64,000 nucleotides of DNA from Zeimonas sp003577305 (GTDB taxonomy: Bacteria > Pseudomonadota > Gammaproteobacteria > Burkholderiales > Burkholderiaceae_E): positions 158,521-222,520 of the forward strand of contig SZOX01000001.1 in assembly GCA_030263385.1 (NCBI GenBank). The letters run 5' to 3'. The notes under the pieces were generated by a model. It searched no databases and was not told where the DNA came from. It saw only the letters and a program-made list of their open reading frames with translations. How positions within the stretch are numbered: position 1 is the stretch's first letter; each line of letters starts with the position of its first letter. The translations under genes and the position numbers were made by a program. Shown piece by piece: positions 42,946 to 51,394 of the stretch.

Positions 42946-43896
42946 ATGGCCAGACCGGACGTCGTCATCACCGAATTCATGGACGAATCGGCGGTCGAAG
43001 CGCTTCGCGCGCAATACGACGTGCTCTACGACGCCACGCTGGTCGATCGGCAGGCGGATCTGCTCGCCACGCTGGTGGGCGCGCGCGCCCTCATCGTACG
43101 CAACCGCACCCAGGTGAACACCGCACTGCTCGAGGCGGCACCAGGCCTCGTCGTGGTCGGGCGCCTCGGCGTCGGGCTGGACAACATCGACCTGCCCGCG
43201 TGCCGGGCACGGCATATCGAAGTCATTCCGGCCACCGGGGCCAACGCCCTTGCGGTGGCGGAGTACGTGATCGCCACGGCCATGGTGCTGCTGCGCGGAG
43301 CGTACCTGTCATCGGCCGAGGTCGCCGCGGGCAACTGGCCGCGCCCGCGCCTGTCCGGAGGACGCGAGATCGGGGGCAAGACGCTCGGATTGGTCGGCTT
43401 CGGCGGCATCGGCCGCCTCACCGCACGACTGGCGCAGGCTCTGGGCATGCACGTGCTCGCCCACGATCCCCTGGTCGCGCCGGATGACGCGCTGTGGGCG
43501 CGCCACGACGTGGCGCCACGAGACATCGATGCCCTGCTCGCCGAAGCAGATGTGGTCAGCCTGCACGTGCCGCTCACCGATGCCACACGCGGCCTGATGG
43601 ATCCGGCGCGAATTGCGCGCATGAAGCCGGGCGCGGTGCTCATCAACACGGCGCGCGGAGGCATCGTGAACGAACCCGCCCTCGCCGACGCGCTGCGCGA
43701 AGGGCGCCTCGCGGGCGCCGCGCTCGATGTGTTCGACCGCGAACCGCTGCCCGCCGGCTCGCCGCTCGCCGGTACGCCGAACCTCATCCTCACGCCGCAC
43801 ATCGGCGGCGTAACACGCGAATCGAACACCCGGGTCAGTACGCTCATTGCACAGAAGGTCGGCGCGTTCCTGCGCGAGTGCGGGCAACCATCATGA
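42946..43896 (+). CDS. slcC: (2S)-sulfolactate dehydrogenase (D-isomer-specific 2-hydroxyacid dehydrogenase family)
   Basis: 316 aa. NAD-binding GFGGIGR (151-157), catalytic Arg237 (NTARGGIVNE), Glu266 (DVFDREPL) and His285 (LTPHIGGVT) are all in place. Generic sequence would allow a phosphoglycerate or glyoxylate dehydrogenase. The neighbourhood (suyAB, comC-like gene, TSUP exporter) points to SlcC, which oxidises (2S)-sulfolactate to sulfopyruvate. ATG 42946 is the start aligned to family members; an upstream in-frame ATG at 42913 lacks homology. Overlaps comC by ATGA. Confidence 0.82.
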   Translation: MARPDVVITEFMDESAVEALRAQYDVLYDATLVDRQADLLATLVGARALIVRNRTQVNTALLEAAPGLVVVGRLGVGLDNIDLPACRARHIEVIPATGANALAVAEYVIATAMVLLRGAYLSSAEVAAGNWPRPRLSGGREIGGKTLGLVGFGGIGRLTARLAQALGMHVLAHDPLVAPDDALWARHDVAPRDIDALLAEADVVSLHVPLTDATRGLMDPARIARMKPGAVLINTARGGIVNEPALADALREGRLAGAALDVFDREPLPAGSPLAGTPNLILTPHIGGVTRESNTRVSTLIAQKVGAFLRECGQPS

Positions 43897-44897
43897 CCGT
43901 CCTCACGCTCGATCAGGCTGCCCGCCTTGCCAGCGACGCCCTGACACGTGCAGGCGCCGCTGCGGGGATGGCCGAAGCCACCGCTGCCGCGCTCGTCACT
44001 GCAGATGCGCAGGGTCTCGCTTCTCACGGCCTGAGCCGCGTGCCGCAATATGCCGCCCACCTGCAACGCGGACGCGTCAACGGTGCGGCGCGGCCACGCC
44101 TGGTGCGCGAGAAGGCAGCCGCGTGCCTCGTCGACGCCGATGAGGGGCTGGCCTTCCCTGCCTGCGCACTCGCCGTGCGTGAAGCGATCGCACGCGCAGG
44201 CCGCTGCGGCGCCGCATTCGCCGCAGTGACGCGCAGCCACCACTTCGGCGCCGCCGCCTACCATCTGGAACCTGTCGCGGCCGCAGGCATGGTCGGGTTG
44301 GCCTTCGGCAACTCGCCGGCCGCGATGCCTGCATGGGGCGGAAGGCGTGCCTTGTTCGGCACCAATCCGATCGCTGCGGTGTTCCCCCGCCGCGATGCTC
44401 CGCCCCTCACCATCGACCTGTCGCTCTCCGAAGTTGCGCGCGGCAGGCTGATGGTCGCTGCACGCAAAGGCGAGCCCATTCCCCGAGGCTGGGCACTGGA
44501 CAAGGATGGCAACCCGACCACCGATCCGAACGCCGGACTGAGCGGGATGATGCTGCCGGCTGGCGGCGTCAAGGGTGCGATGCTGGCGCTGATCGTGGAG
44601 CTTCTGTGCTGCACGCTCACCGGCGCGGCATTCGGCTTCGAGGCCGACTCGTTCTTCACCGACGACGGGAACCGCCCGCGCATCGGCCAGGCATTCATGG
44701 TGATCGATCCGTCCGCGCTCGCGGGTCGCGAAACCTTCCACGAGCGCCTGGAGACCCTGGTTGCCGCAATGCTGCAGGATCCCGCGGTGCGCCTGCCGGG
44801 CGATCGCCGCCTGCAACTGGCCGCCCGGGCTCGCACCGAGGGCATCGATGTGCCCGACGCCCTGCTCACCCAGCTCCGTGAACTCGCCGCCTCGTGA
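43893..44897 (+). CDS. comC: (2R)-sulfolactate dehydrogenase (Ldh2/malate dehydrogenase 2 family)
   Basis: 334-aa NAD(P)H-dependent oxidoreductase of the ComC/YlbC/Ldh2 fold: LASHGLSRVPQYAAHL, VTRSHHFGAAAYH, FGTNPIAAVFPR and GGVKGAMLALIVELL. In the sulfolactate pathway it reduces sulfopyruvate to (2R)-sulfolactate, the substrate of SuyAB, so slcC plus comC invert the stereocentre. Overlaps slcC by 4 bp (ATGA) and the exporter gene by 4 bp (GTGA). Confidence 0.83.
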   Translation: MTVLTLDQAARLASDALTRAGAAAGMAEATAAALVTADAQGLASHGLSRVPQYAAHLQRGRVNGAARPRLVREKAAACLVDADEGLAFPACALAVREAIARAGRCGAAFAAVTRSHHFGAAAYHLEPVAAAGMVGLAFGNSPAAMPAWGGRRALFGTNPIAAVFPRRDAPPLTIDLSLSEVARGRLMVAARKGEPIPRGWALDKDGNPTTDPNAGLSGMMLPAGGVKGAMLALIVELLCCTLTGAAFGFEADSFFTDDGNRPRIGQAFMVIDPSALAGRETFHERLETLVAAMLQDPAVRLPGDRRLQLAARARTEGIDVPDALLTQLRELAAS

Positions 44898-45640
44898 CCC
44901 TTTCGCCGGATTCCGTCCTGTGGTCGGCGCTTGCCGTCACCATGGCGTACACGGTCTTCGGTCTGACCGGATTCGGCGCATCGATCGCGGCCATGCCGCT
45001 GCTCGCACACTTCTTTCCGCTGCGCTTCGCCGTGCCGATGATGCTGGTGTTCGATCTGTGCGCCGGATTTCTCATCGGCTGGCGCAATCATGCGGTGATC
45101 GACAAGTCCGAGGTGAAGCGACTCGTGCCGTTCATGCTGCTCGGCATCGCTCTCGGCGCCACATTGCTGGTCAAGGCTCCCGAAGGCGCATTGCTGCTGT
45201 CCCTGGGCTGCTTCGTGCTCGCCTATGCCGCATACAACTTCCTGTTCCGTCCCGGCGGCGCGCCGATCGTACCGTTGTGGTCGGCGCCGTTGGGCACGCT
45301 GGGCGGCATGTTCAGCGCGCTGTTCGGTGCCGGCGGGCCGATCTACGCGATCTATCTCGCGCGTCGCCTGCCGGAAAAATCGGTCCTGCGCGCCACCGTC
45401 AGTTCGGTCATCATGCTGAGCAGCCTGTCGCGGCTGTTCGTATTCATTGCGGCGGGGCTTTACGCGCAGCGGCACCTGCTGGTTCTTGCGCTCGCACTGG
45501 TGCCCTGCGCGCTGCTCGGGCTGTTCATCGGCAATCGCCTGCACCATCGCCTGCCTGCCAGGCATGTCGTGCAGGCGGTCTGGGTGCTGCTCGTCGTCGG
45601 CGGCGCGAGCCTGATACGCCGGGGTCTCGGCGCGATCTGA
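44894..45640 (+). CDS. TSUP-family (TauE/SafE) exporter 2, probable sulfite exporter
   Basis: 248 aa, GTG start overlapping the comC stop. Eight hydrophobic segments and the TSUP motifs YTVFGLTGFGASIAAMP and GTLGGMFSALFGAGGPIYAIY. As the last gene of the suy cluster it is the likely exit route for sulfite released by SuyAB. Clearly related to the TSUP protein at 36694-37431, so the two operons share an ancestor or a duplicated exporter. Ends 8 bp from the convergent LysR gene. Confidence 0.88.
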   Translation: MTLSPDSVLWSALAVTMAYTVFGLTGFGASIAAMPLLAHFFPLRFAVPMMLVFDLCAGFLIGWRNHAVIDKSEVKRLVPFMLLGIALGATLLVKAPEGALLLSLGCFVLAYAAYNFLFRPGGAPIVPLWSAPLGTLGGMFSALFGAGGPIYAIYLARRLPEKSVLRATVSSVIMLSSLSRLFVFIAAGLYAQRHLLVLALALVPCALLGLFIGNRLHHRLPARHVVQAVWVLLVVGGASLIRRGLGAI

Positions 45641-45648
45641 ACAGATTC

Positions 45649-46536
45649 CTAGCCGGCTGACGCCTCGGCAAAGAAGCGTTTCACCGCACCGGTGAAGCGC
45701 GTGCGGGCGTGGCGCGAGCGTTCGAGCAGCCCGACGCGCCGCTGGACGTTCGTGTCGGGGAGTTCGATGACACGCAATTCGCGGTCTGCAGCCCAGCGCA
45801 CATTGGCAAGTCTGGGCACGATCGACACCCCGAAGCCCTGGCGCACGATCGCGAGGATCGCCTCGACCGAGTTCAGCTCCATCCCGTCGCGGACCTCGAC
45901 GCGGCAGCGGTTCAACACGTCGCGCACCAGCAGTCCGGTCCAGGTTTCCCGATCGAAGCGGATGAACGGCGATTCGCGCAGCGCCTGCAGCGGATCGCTC
46001 GCGAGCGCGAAGTGCGGCCGGCGCGGCACGATCATCACCATCGGTTCGACGTACAGTTGTGTCCAGACGAGGCTGGACGGCAGCGGGCGCGGCGGCCGGG
46101 TGACGATCGCCGCATCGAGCAACCCCTGCTCGACGCGATTGGTGAAATCACTGGACTGCCCTGCGAAGAGCTTCACTTCGAGCCCCGGATTCTCTCGCTT
46201 GAGCGTCCACAGGGCGTCGGCGAAGGCGCCCATCAGTGTCGACACCAGCGCTCCCATCACCACGGTGCCCGAAAGGGAGTCGCTGCCGTTGCCCACGATC
46301 AGCTCCTCGTAGCGCGTCACCAGTTCCTCGATCTGCGCAATCGCGCGCCGGCCGGCCGTGTTCAGCACCACCGAGCGGCCGCCGCGATCGAACAACTGCT
46401 GCTTCAGGTTCTCCTCGAGGGCGCGCATCTGCAGTCCGACCGCGGCCGCGCTCAACCCGATCTCGGCGCCAGCCGCCGCGAAGCTGCCGTGCCTGGCGAC
46501 CGCGAGGAAGGTCTTCAGAGTGCGCAACGAAGACAT
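45649..46536 (-). CDS. LysR-family transcriptional regulator
   Basis: 295 aa. N-terminal winged HTH LRTLKTFLAVARHGSFAAAG and a C-terminal PBP-like effector domain. Its start is 74 bp from the divergent sdhB-like gene, and that gap holds a palindromic LysR-type box. It probably controls the accessory succinate-dehydrogenase/fumarase operon, with a dicarboxylate or related acid as effector (inference). Its 3' end converges on the suy cluster. Confidence 0.92.
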   Translation of the reverse strand: MSSLRTLKTFLAVARHGSFAAAGAEIGLSAAAVGLQMRALEENLKQQLFDRGGRSVVLNTAGRRAIAQIEELVTRYEELIVGNGSDSLSGTVVMGALVSTLMGAFADALWTLKRENPGLEVKLFAGQSSDFTNRVEQGLLDAAIVTRPPRPLPSSLVWTQLYVEPMVMIVPRRPHFALASDPLQALRESPFIRFDRETWTGLLVRDVLNRCRVEVRDGMELNSVEAILAIVRQGFGVSIVPRLANVRWAADRELRVIELPDTNVQRRVGLLERSRHARTRFTGAVKRFFAEASAG

Positions 46537-46548
46537 GCGAAAGAAATA

Positions 46549-46565
46549 CTTTACAATCGGTAAAG
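46549..46565. promoter_or_regulatory. Candidate LysR operator (T-N11-A palindrome)
   Basis: CTTTAC-AATCG-GTAAAG is a perfect 6-bp inverted repeat with a 5-bp centre. The inner 13 bp (46551-46563) fit T-N11-A. It lies 12 bp upstream of the LysR start and 45 bp before the sdhB-like gene, the normal place for autoregulated divergent LysR control. Confidence 0.6.
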
Positions 46566-46610
46566 AATAAATCGTTTTCGCTTTCCTGACCAGGCTCTCA
46601 CAATGTCGCC

Positions 46611-47327
46611 ATGTCCAGCAATCTGCGCGTGAGAGTCTGGCGCGGCGGCGCCGACGGGAGCTTCTCCGACTACGAGGTGCCGCGGCAGGCGAGCCAGACG
46701 GTGCTCGATGTCGTCACCTACATCCAGCGGCAGCTGGAACCGACGCTGAGCTACCGCTTCTCCTGTCGAGTCGGCATGTGCGGGTCGTGCGCAATGACCG
46801 TCAACGGCGTCGCGCGCTGGACTTGTCGGACGCACGTGTCGAAAGTCGTCGACGGCAACTCGCTCGAGATCGCGCCGTTGGCGAACCTGCCGGTCATCAA
46901 GGACCTCGCTACCGACATGAGCGGGTTTTTCGACAAGTGGGCACGCGCGAAGGGCCGGTTCCGCGGCGCGACGACGCGCCGCGACGATTTCGCGCGGATC
47001 GATCCGGCTTCGCCCGAGCGAATTGCGGCGAACGCGGCCATCGAATGCATCGGCTGCGGCGTCTGCTACGCATCCTGCGACGTCGTCACCTGGCGACCCG
47101 ACTACCTCGGGCCGGCAGCGCTCAATCGCGCCTGGACACTGGTCAACGACCCGCGCGACATCGAGCAGGGGGAACGGCTGCGCGCAGTTGCCGGCGACGC
47201 GGGCTGCCACGCCTGCCACACGCTGGGATCGTGCACCGAACGATGCCCGAAGGCGATCGCGCCGACTGCCGGCATCGCCGGGCTCAAACGGCTCACTGCA
47301 CGTCGCGCAATGCGCGGCGAGTTGTGA
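46611..47327 (+). CDS. sdhB: Succinate dehydrogenase/fumarate reductase-type iron-sulfur subunit
   Basis: 238 aa. [2Fe-2S] ligands in SCRVGMCGSCAMTVNG plus a later Cys (ARWTC), [4Fe-4S] CIGCGVCYASC and the [3Fe-4S]-type CHACHTLGSCTERCP. All the ligands of complex-II B subunits are present. First gene of an operon ordered B, C, D, fumarase alpha, fumarase beta, A, unlike the housekeeping sdhCDAB, so this is an accessory enzyme. Confidence 0.9.
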   Translation: MSSNLRVRVWRGGADGSFSDYEVPRQASQTVLDVVTYIQRQLEPTLSYRFSCRVGMCGSCAMTVNGVARWTCRTHVSKVVDGNSLEIAPLANLPVIKDLATDMSGFFDKWARAKGRFRGATTRRDDFARIDPASPERIAANAAIECIGCGVCYASCDVVTWRPDYLGPAALNRAWTLVNDPRDIEQGERLRAVAGDAGCHACHTLGSCTERCPKAIAPTAGIAGLKRLTARRAMRGEL

Positions 47328-47362
47328 CCGGTGAGCGCGAGCGCGACCCGAAGGAACTGCCG

Positions 47363-47704
47363 ATGAGCACCGCCTCCACCCAGGCAAGACTCTGGTACCT
47401 GCAGCGGCTGAGTGCGATGGCGCTCGCGGTGTTCGTGGCGGTGCATCTCGCGACCATCGTGTACGCGGTACGCGGCGGATTGAGCGGCGCGGAGATCCTC
47501 GCACGAACGCAGGGCAACTGGCTGGTGGCAGCGTTCTACGGGACGTTCGTGATCGCCTGTGCGATTCACGTTCCGATCGGGCTCGCGCGCGTCGCGGAAG
47601 AATGGCTGGGATGGAGCCCCAGGCTCGCCAACGCCGCGGCGATCGTGGCCGCGCTGGCTCTCGCCGCCCTTGGCCTGCGCGCCGTTCATGCGGTGGTCAC
47701 ATGA
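47363..47704 (+). CDS. Complex-II-like membrane anchor subunit 1
   Basis: 113 aa with three hydrophobic helices. WYLQRLSAMALAVFVAVHLAT and IACAIHVPIGLARV supply His residues in the first and second helices, suitable heme b ligands. Start ATG 47363 is 36 bp after the sdhB-like gene; the stop overlaps the next anchor gene (ATGA). Predicted to carry electrons from the Fe-S subunit to the quinone pool. Confidence 0.8.
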   Translation: MSTASTQARLWYLQRLSAMALAVFVAVHLATIVYAVRGGLSGAEILARTQGNWLVAAFYGTFVIACAIHVPIGLARVAEEWLGWSPRLANAAAIVAALALAALGLRAVHAVVT

Positions 47705-48117
47705 ACGTGGCCACCGGCAGCCGCGCGGGCGTCCGGCGCGACCGGCCGGCGGCAAGCGTACCGACGCGACGCAACGACTATCGTGCGCGCAGTCACCCGG
47801 CGTGGTGGGCGTTTCTGATGCACCGCCTGTCCGGCGTCGCGCTGGCCGCGTTCCTGCCGCTGCACTTCTGGGCACTCGGGCAGGCGCTTCATGGCGAGGC
47901 GGCGCTCGACGGCTTCCTGCGATTCGCCGATCGACCGCTGTTCAAGTTCGGTGAATGGATCCTGGTGGTCCTGCTGGCGGTTCATCTGACCGGCGGACTG
48001 CGCCTGCTCGTGATCGAATTCAGGCCCTGGTCGGGGTTGCGCAAGAACTGGATCGCCGCGGTCGCAGGCGCGGGGCTTGCGGCGGGCCTCGCCTTTGCGC
48101 TGGCGCTGGTCGGATAG
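47701..48117 (+). CDS. Complex-II-like membrane anchor subunit 2 (SdhC/cytochrome b556 type)
   Basis: 138 aa. After a basic N-terminal tail, MHRLSGVALAAFLPLHFWALG matches the SdhC HRxTG/HRxSG motif; two more helices follow (WILVVLLAVHLTGGLRLLVIE and a C-terminal one). Partner of the preceding anchor, giving a two-protein membrane domain with several potential heme His ligands. The fumarase genes follow after 23 bp. Confidence 0.8.
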   Translation: MNVATGSRAGVRRDRPAASVPTRRNDYRARSHPAWWAFLMHRLSGVALAAFLPLHFWALGQALHGEAALDGFLRFADRPLFKFGEWILVVLLAVHLTGGLRLLVIEFRPWSGLRKNWIAAVAGAGLAAGLAFALALVG

Positions 48118-48140
48118 CACGAACAAAGGAACGGGAGAGC

Positions 48141-49016
48141 ATGAAAGTCGATCCGCAAGCGGTCGAAGAGGCCGCGAGAGAACTCTACATCCGGGCACTG
48201 AAGATCCTGCCGCCGGACATCAAGGACGGATTCGCGCGCCTGTCGACCGGGGAGACCGACCGCACCGCGCAGGGCGTGCTGGCCACCATGGTCACCAACA
48301 TCAAGGTGGCCGAGGAGACACACAACCTGCTGTGCCAGGACACCGGCATCCCGATCTACAACGTGCTGATCGGCAGCCACGTGGAGGTCGACGGGCACGC
48401 GCTGAAGCAGGCGATCCGCAAGGGCTGCGAGCGCGCGACGCGCGAGCATCCGCTGCGCTCATCGGTCGTGCATCCGCTCACGCGCCACAACGAGCACACC
48501 TCGTGCGGCATCGAGGTGCCGGTCATCCACGTCGACTTCGTCGACCGGAACGAAGTGCTGCAGATCGAGATGGTGCCCAAGGGCAGCGGCTCGGAGAACA
48601 ACTCGTTCCTGAAGATGGCGATTCCCGCGGAAGGGGTCGACGCGATCAAGACTTTCGTCGTCGACTGCGTGATTGCAGCGGGCGGCAAGACCTGCCCGCC
48701 GACGATCGTCGGGGTGGGCATCGGTGGAACTTCCGATCTGTGCGTCGCGCTGGCCAAGCGCGCGGCCACGCGCGAACTGGGTAGCCGTTGCGGCGATCCC
48801 GAAGGCGCGAAGCTCGAGGAGCAGCTGAGCGCAGCGGTGAACCGCCTCGGCGTCGGCCCGCAAGGCCTGGGCGGCGACTCGACCGCGTTCGCGGTCCACG
48901 TGGAGCTCGCCGCGACACACATCACGATGAACCCGGTCGCAGTGAACATGCAGTGCCATTCGGCGCGGCGCGCCACGGCGACGTTTACGCCCGAGGGCGT
49001 GTCTTTCGGATTCTGA
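48141..49016 (+). CDS. Class I fumarate hydratase-family alpha subunit (FumA/TtdA N-terminal type)
   Basis: 291 aa, oxygen-sensitive [4Fe-4S] hydro-lyase. LLCQDTGIPIYNVLIG, RHNEHTSCGIEVPV and GSGSENNSFLK carry the cluster Cys and active-site residues; VGIGGTSDLCVALAK is also typical. Two-subunit class I enzymes in this family hydrate fumarate, mesaconate or tartrate-type substrates, so fumarate cannot be assumed. Sits inside the sdh-like operon, which suggests sequential dehydrogenation and hydration of the same C4-like skeleton. Confidence 0.88.
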   Translation: MKVDPQAVEEAARELYIRALKILPPDIKDGFARLSTGETDRTAQGVLATMVTNIKVAEETHNLLCQDTGIPIYNVLIGSHVEVDGHALKQAIRKGCERATREHPLRSSVVHPLTRHNEHTSCGIEVPVIHVDFVDRNEVLQIEMVPKGSGSENNSFLKMAIPAEGVDAIKTFVVDCVIAAGGKTCPPTIVGVGIGGTSDLCVALAKRAATRELGSRCGDPEGAKLEEQLSAAVNRLGVGPQGLGGDSTAFAVHVELAATHITMNPVAVNMQCHSARRATATFTPEGVSFGF

Positions 49017-49018
49017 AC

Positions 49019-49633
49019 ATGGCCCACCACGAGTTGAGCACGCCGGTCACCGAGGAGCAGGTCCGGCAGCTGCGCGTCAACGATACGGTCACGCTCCAGC
49101 AGACGCTGTTCGGCATCCGCGACGCCACGCAGATCGCGATGTTCGACCGCGGCCGGACTACCCGCTTCGACCTGCGCGGGCACGCGGTGATCCACACCGC
49201 GCCGAACGTGAAGAAGGTCGAGCCCAGCCCCAGACATCCGGCCGGTTACGAGCCGATCTGCATCGGCACGACCACCTCCGACCGGATGGAGCGCTTCACC
49301 CGGCCGCTGATGGAGCGCGAGGGCGTGCGCATCATCATCGGCAAGGGCGGCCTGCGCGACGCCTCGCTCGCGGCCTTTCGCGAGCTTGGCGGCATCTACC
49401 TCGCGATCGTCGGCGGCACCGCGGCGCTGGAGACCACCTGGATCGAGAGCATCGAGGATGTCGATCTCGACGAGCTGAACCCGGAATCTCTGTGGAAGTT
49501 CCGTATCCGCGATTTCGGCCCGCTGCTCGTGGCGATGGACAGCCACGGCGGCAGCCTGTACGACAGCGTGCGGCACGACGTCGACGCGCGGCGCGCGCAG
49601 GTGCTCGCCAGTCTCGGAGTGCAGCCGCGGTGA
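49019..49633 (+). CDS. Class I fumarate hydratase-family beta subunit
   Basis: 204 aa, C-terminal half of a class I hydro-lyase: VTLQQTLFGIRDATQ, IHTAPNVKKVEPSP, GYEPICIGTTTSDRM and IIIGKGGLRDASLAAFRELG. It starts 2 bp after the alpha subunit stop. Its own stop overlaps the SdhA-like GTG start (GTGA). Confidence 0.88.
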   Translation: MAHHELSTPVTEEQVRQLRVNDTVTLQQTLFGIRDATQIAMFDRGRTTRFDLRGHAVIHTAPNVKKVEPSPRHPAGYEPICIGTTTSDRMERFTRPLMEREGVRIIIGKGGLRDASLAAFRELGGIYLAIVGGTAALETTWIESIEDVDLDELNPESLWKFRIRDFGPLLVAMDSHGGSLYDSVRHDVDARRAQVLASLGVQPR

Positions 49634-51360
49634 AGCTGCGCACGCTGCAGACCGACATCCTGATCCTCGGTTCCGGCGGCGCGGGCCTGTTTGCCGCGCT
49701 GCACGCACACCAGGCGAACCCGTCGCTGTCGATCACGGTCGCGGTGAAGGGTCTTCTCGGCAAGAGCGGCTGCACACGGATGGTGCAGGGCGGCTACAAC
49801 GTTGCACTGGCCGAGGGCGACTCGATCGAGCGCCACTTCATGGATACGGTCGAAGGCAGCAAGTGGCTGTCCGACCAGGATCTCGCCTGGGCGCTCGTCA
49901 CCGGCGCGGTCGAGCGCATCCACGAGCTGGAAAACGAGCTCGGCTGCTTCTTCGATCGCAATCCGGACGGTACGGTGCACCAGAAGGCGTTCGCCGGGCA
50001 GACCTTCGATCGCACGGTGCACAAGGGCGACCTGACCGGCATCGAGATCATCAACCGGCTGGCCGAGCAGGCCTGGTCGCGCGGCATCGGGCGGCTCGAG
50101 GAGCATCGCGCCGTCGAGCTGATCCGCACTGCCGACGGCTCGGCGATCGCAGGCGTGCTGATGATCGACATGCGCGCAGGCGACTTCGTCTTCGTGCAGG
50201 CCAGGGCGGTGCTGCTCGCCACCGGCGGCGGTCCGACGATGTACAAGTACCACACGCCGTCGGGTGACAAGAGCTGCGACGGGCTGGCGATGGCACTTCG
50301 TGCCGGACTCGGTCTGCGCGACATGGAGATGGTGCAGTTCCACCCCACCGGTCTGCTCGCGGGGCCGGGAACGCGGATGACCGGCACCGTGCTCGAGGAG
50401 GGTCTGCGCGGCGCTGGCGGCCAACTGCTCAACGGGGCCAGGGAGCGCTTCATGCAGCGCTACGACCCGCGCGCCGAACGGGCGACGCGCGACATCGTCT
50501 CGCGCTCGATCTATTCGGAGATGCGCGCGGGCCGCACGTCGCCGAACGGTGGCGTCTACATCCAGATGCACCACCTCGGGCCCGACAACGTGCGCCGGAT
50601 GTTCAAGGGCATGGTCGAACGCTGCGCCGATTGCGGCTTCGACCTCGCTGGCGGCCTGGTCGAAGTCGCCCCGACCGCACACTACATGATGGGTGGCGTG
50701 TTGTTCGGCGTCGACTGCACGACGCAGCTCGCGGGCCTGTTCGCCGCCGGCGAGGACACCGGCGGCGTGCACGGGGCAAACCGGCTCGGCGGCAACGGCG
50801 TGGCCAATTCCACCGTGTTCGGCGGCATTGCCGGCGACAGCATGGCCGCCTGGGTTGCGGGCCATCCTGCGCTGAGGGAGCCCGATCCGGCCGCGATCGA
50901 GCGCAGCATCGCCGAGCACGAGGCACCGTTGGCAATTGCGCCGGGGAGCATCGAGGAGATCCGCGAGGCGCTCTACGACTGCATGTGGAACGACGTGGGC
51001 ATCCTGCGCGATGCCGAAGGGCTCGCACGGGCGGCGACCCGGCTCGCCGAGCTCGACGCACGACTCTCGCGCACTGGCGTGGGCGGCACGGACCGCGCAT
51101 TCAACCTGAGCTGGCACGACTGGCTGAACCTGAGGAATCTCATCGCGGTGAGCCGCGTGATCGCCGCGGCCGCGATCTCGCGCGAAGACTCGCGCGGTGC
51201 GCACTTCCGCGAAGATCATCCCGAGCCCGGCGACCTCGGGCAGTCCACCTTCACGGTCGCTCGCTGGCGCGACGGAACCGTGAGCATCGGCCGCAAACCC
51301 GTCGAGTTCACCCGCGTAAGGCCAGGACACAGTCTCATCGCCGGGGAGACGACAGCCTGA
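49630..51360 (+). CDS. sdhA: Succinate dehydrogenase/fumarate reductase-type flavoprotein with altered FAD-linkage site
   Basis: 576 aa, GTG start coupled to the fumarase beta gene. FAD-binding ILILGSGGAGLFAALHA; dicarboxylate site VQFHPTGLLAGPG, EEGLRGAGGQLLNGARERF, TAHYMMGGV and GANRLGGNGVANS are intact. At the covalent-flavin position the usual SHT...AQGG motif reads GCTRMVQGG (Cys48 in place of His), so 8-alpha-histidyl FAD is not expected. This resembles soluble or NadB-like members and suggests a substrate or direction other than standard succinate oxidation, although the B/C/D subunits indicate membrane electron transfer. Confidence 0.88.
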   Translation: MKLRTLQTDILILGSGGAGLFAALHAHQANPSLSITVAVKGLLGKSGCTRMVQGGYNVALAEGDSIERHFMDTVEGSKWLSDQDLAWALVTGAVERIHELENELGCFFDRNPDGTVHQKAFAGQTFDRTVHKGDLTGIEIINRLAEQAWSRGIGRLEEHRAVELIRTADGSAIAGVLMIDMRAGDFVFVQARAVLLATGGGPTMYKYHTPSGDKSCDGLAMALRAGLGLRDMEMVQFHPTGLLAGPGTRMTGTVLEEGLRGAGGQLLNGARERFMQRYDPRAERATRDIVSRSIYSEMRAGRTSPNGGVYIQMHHLGPDNVRRMFKGMVERCADCGFDLAGGLVEVAPTAHYMMGGVLFGVDCTTQLAGLFAAGEDTGGVHGANRLGGNGVANSTVFGGIAGDSMAAWVAGHPALREPDPAAIERSIAEHEAPLAIAPGSIEEIREALYDCMWNDVGILRDAEGLARAATRLAELDARLSRTGVGGTDRAFNLSWHDWLNLRNLIAVSRVIAAAAISREDSRGAHFREDHPEPGDLGQSTFTVARWRDGTVSIGRKPVEFTRVRPGHSLIAGETTA

Positions 51361-51394
51361 GCGTACATTCACGAAGAATGAAAGGAGGAGAACG

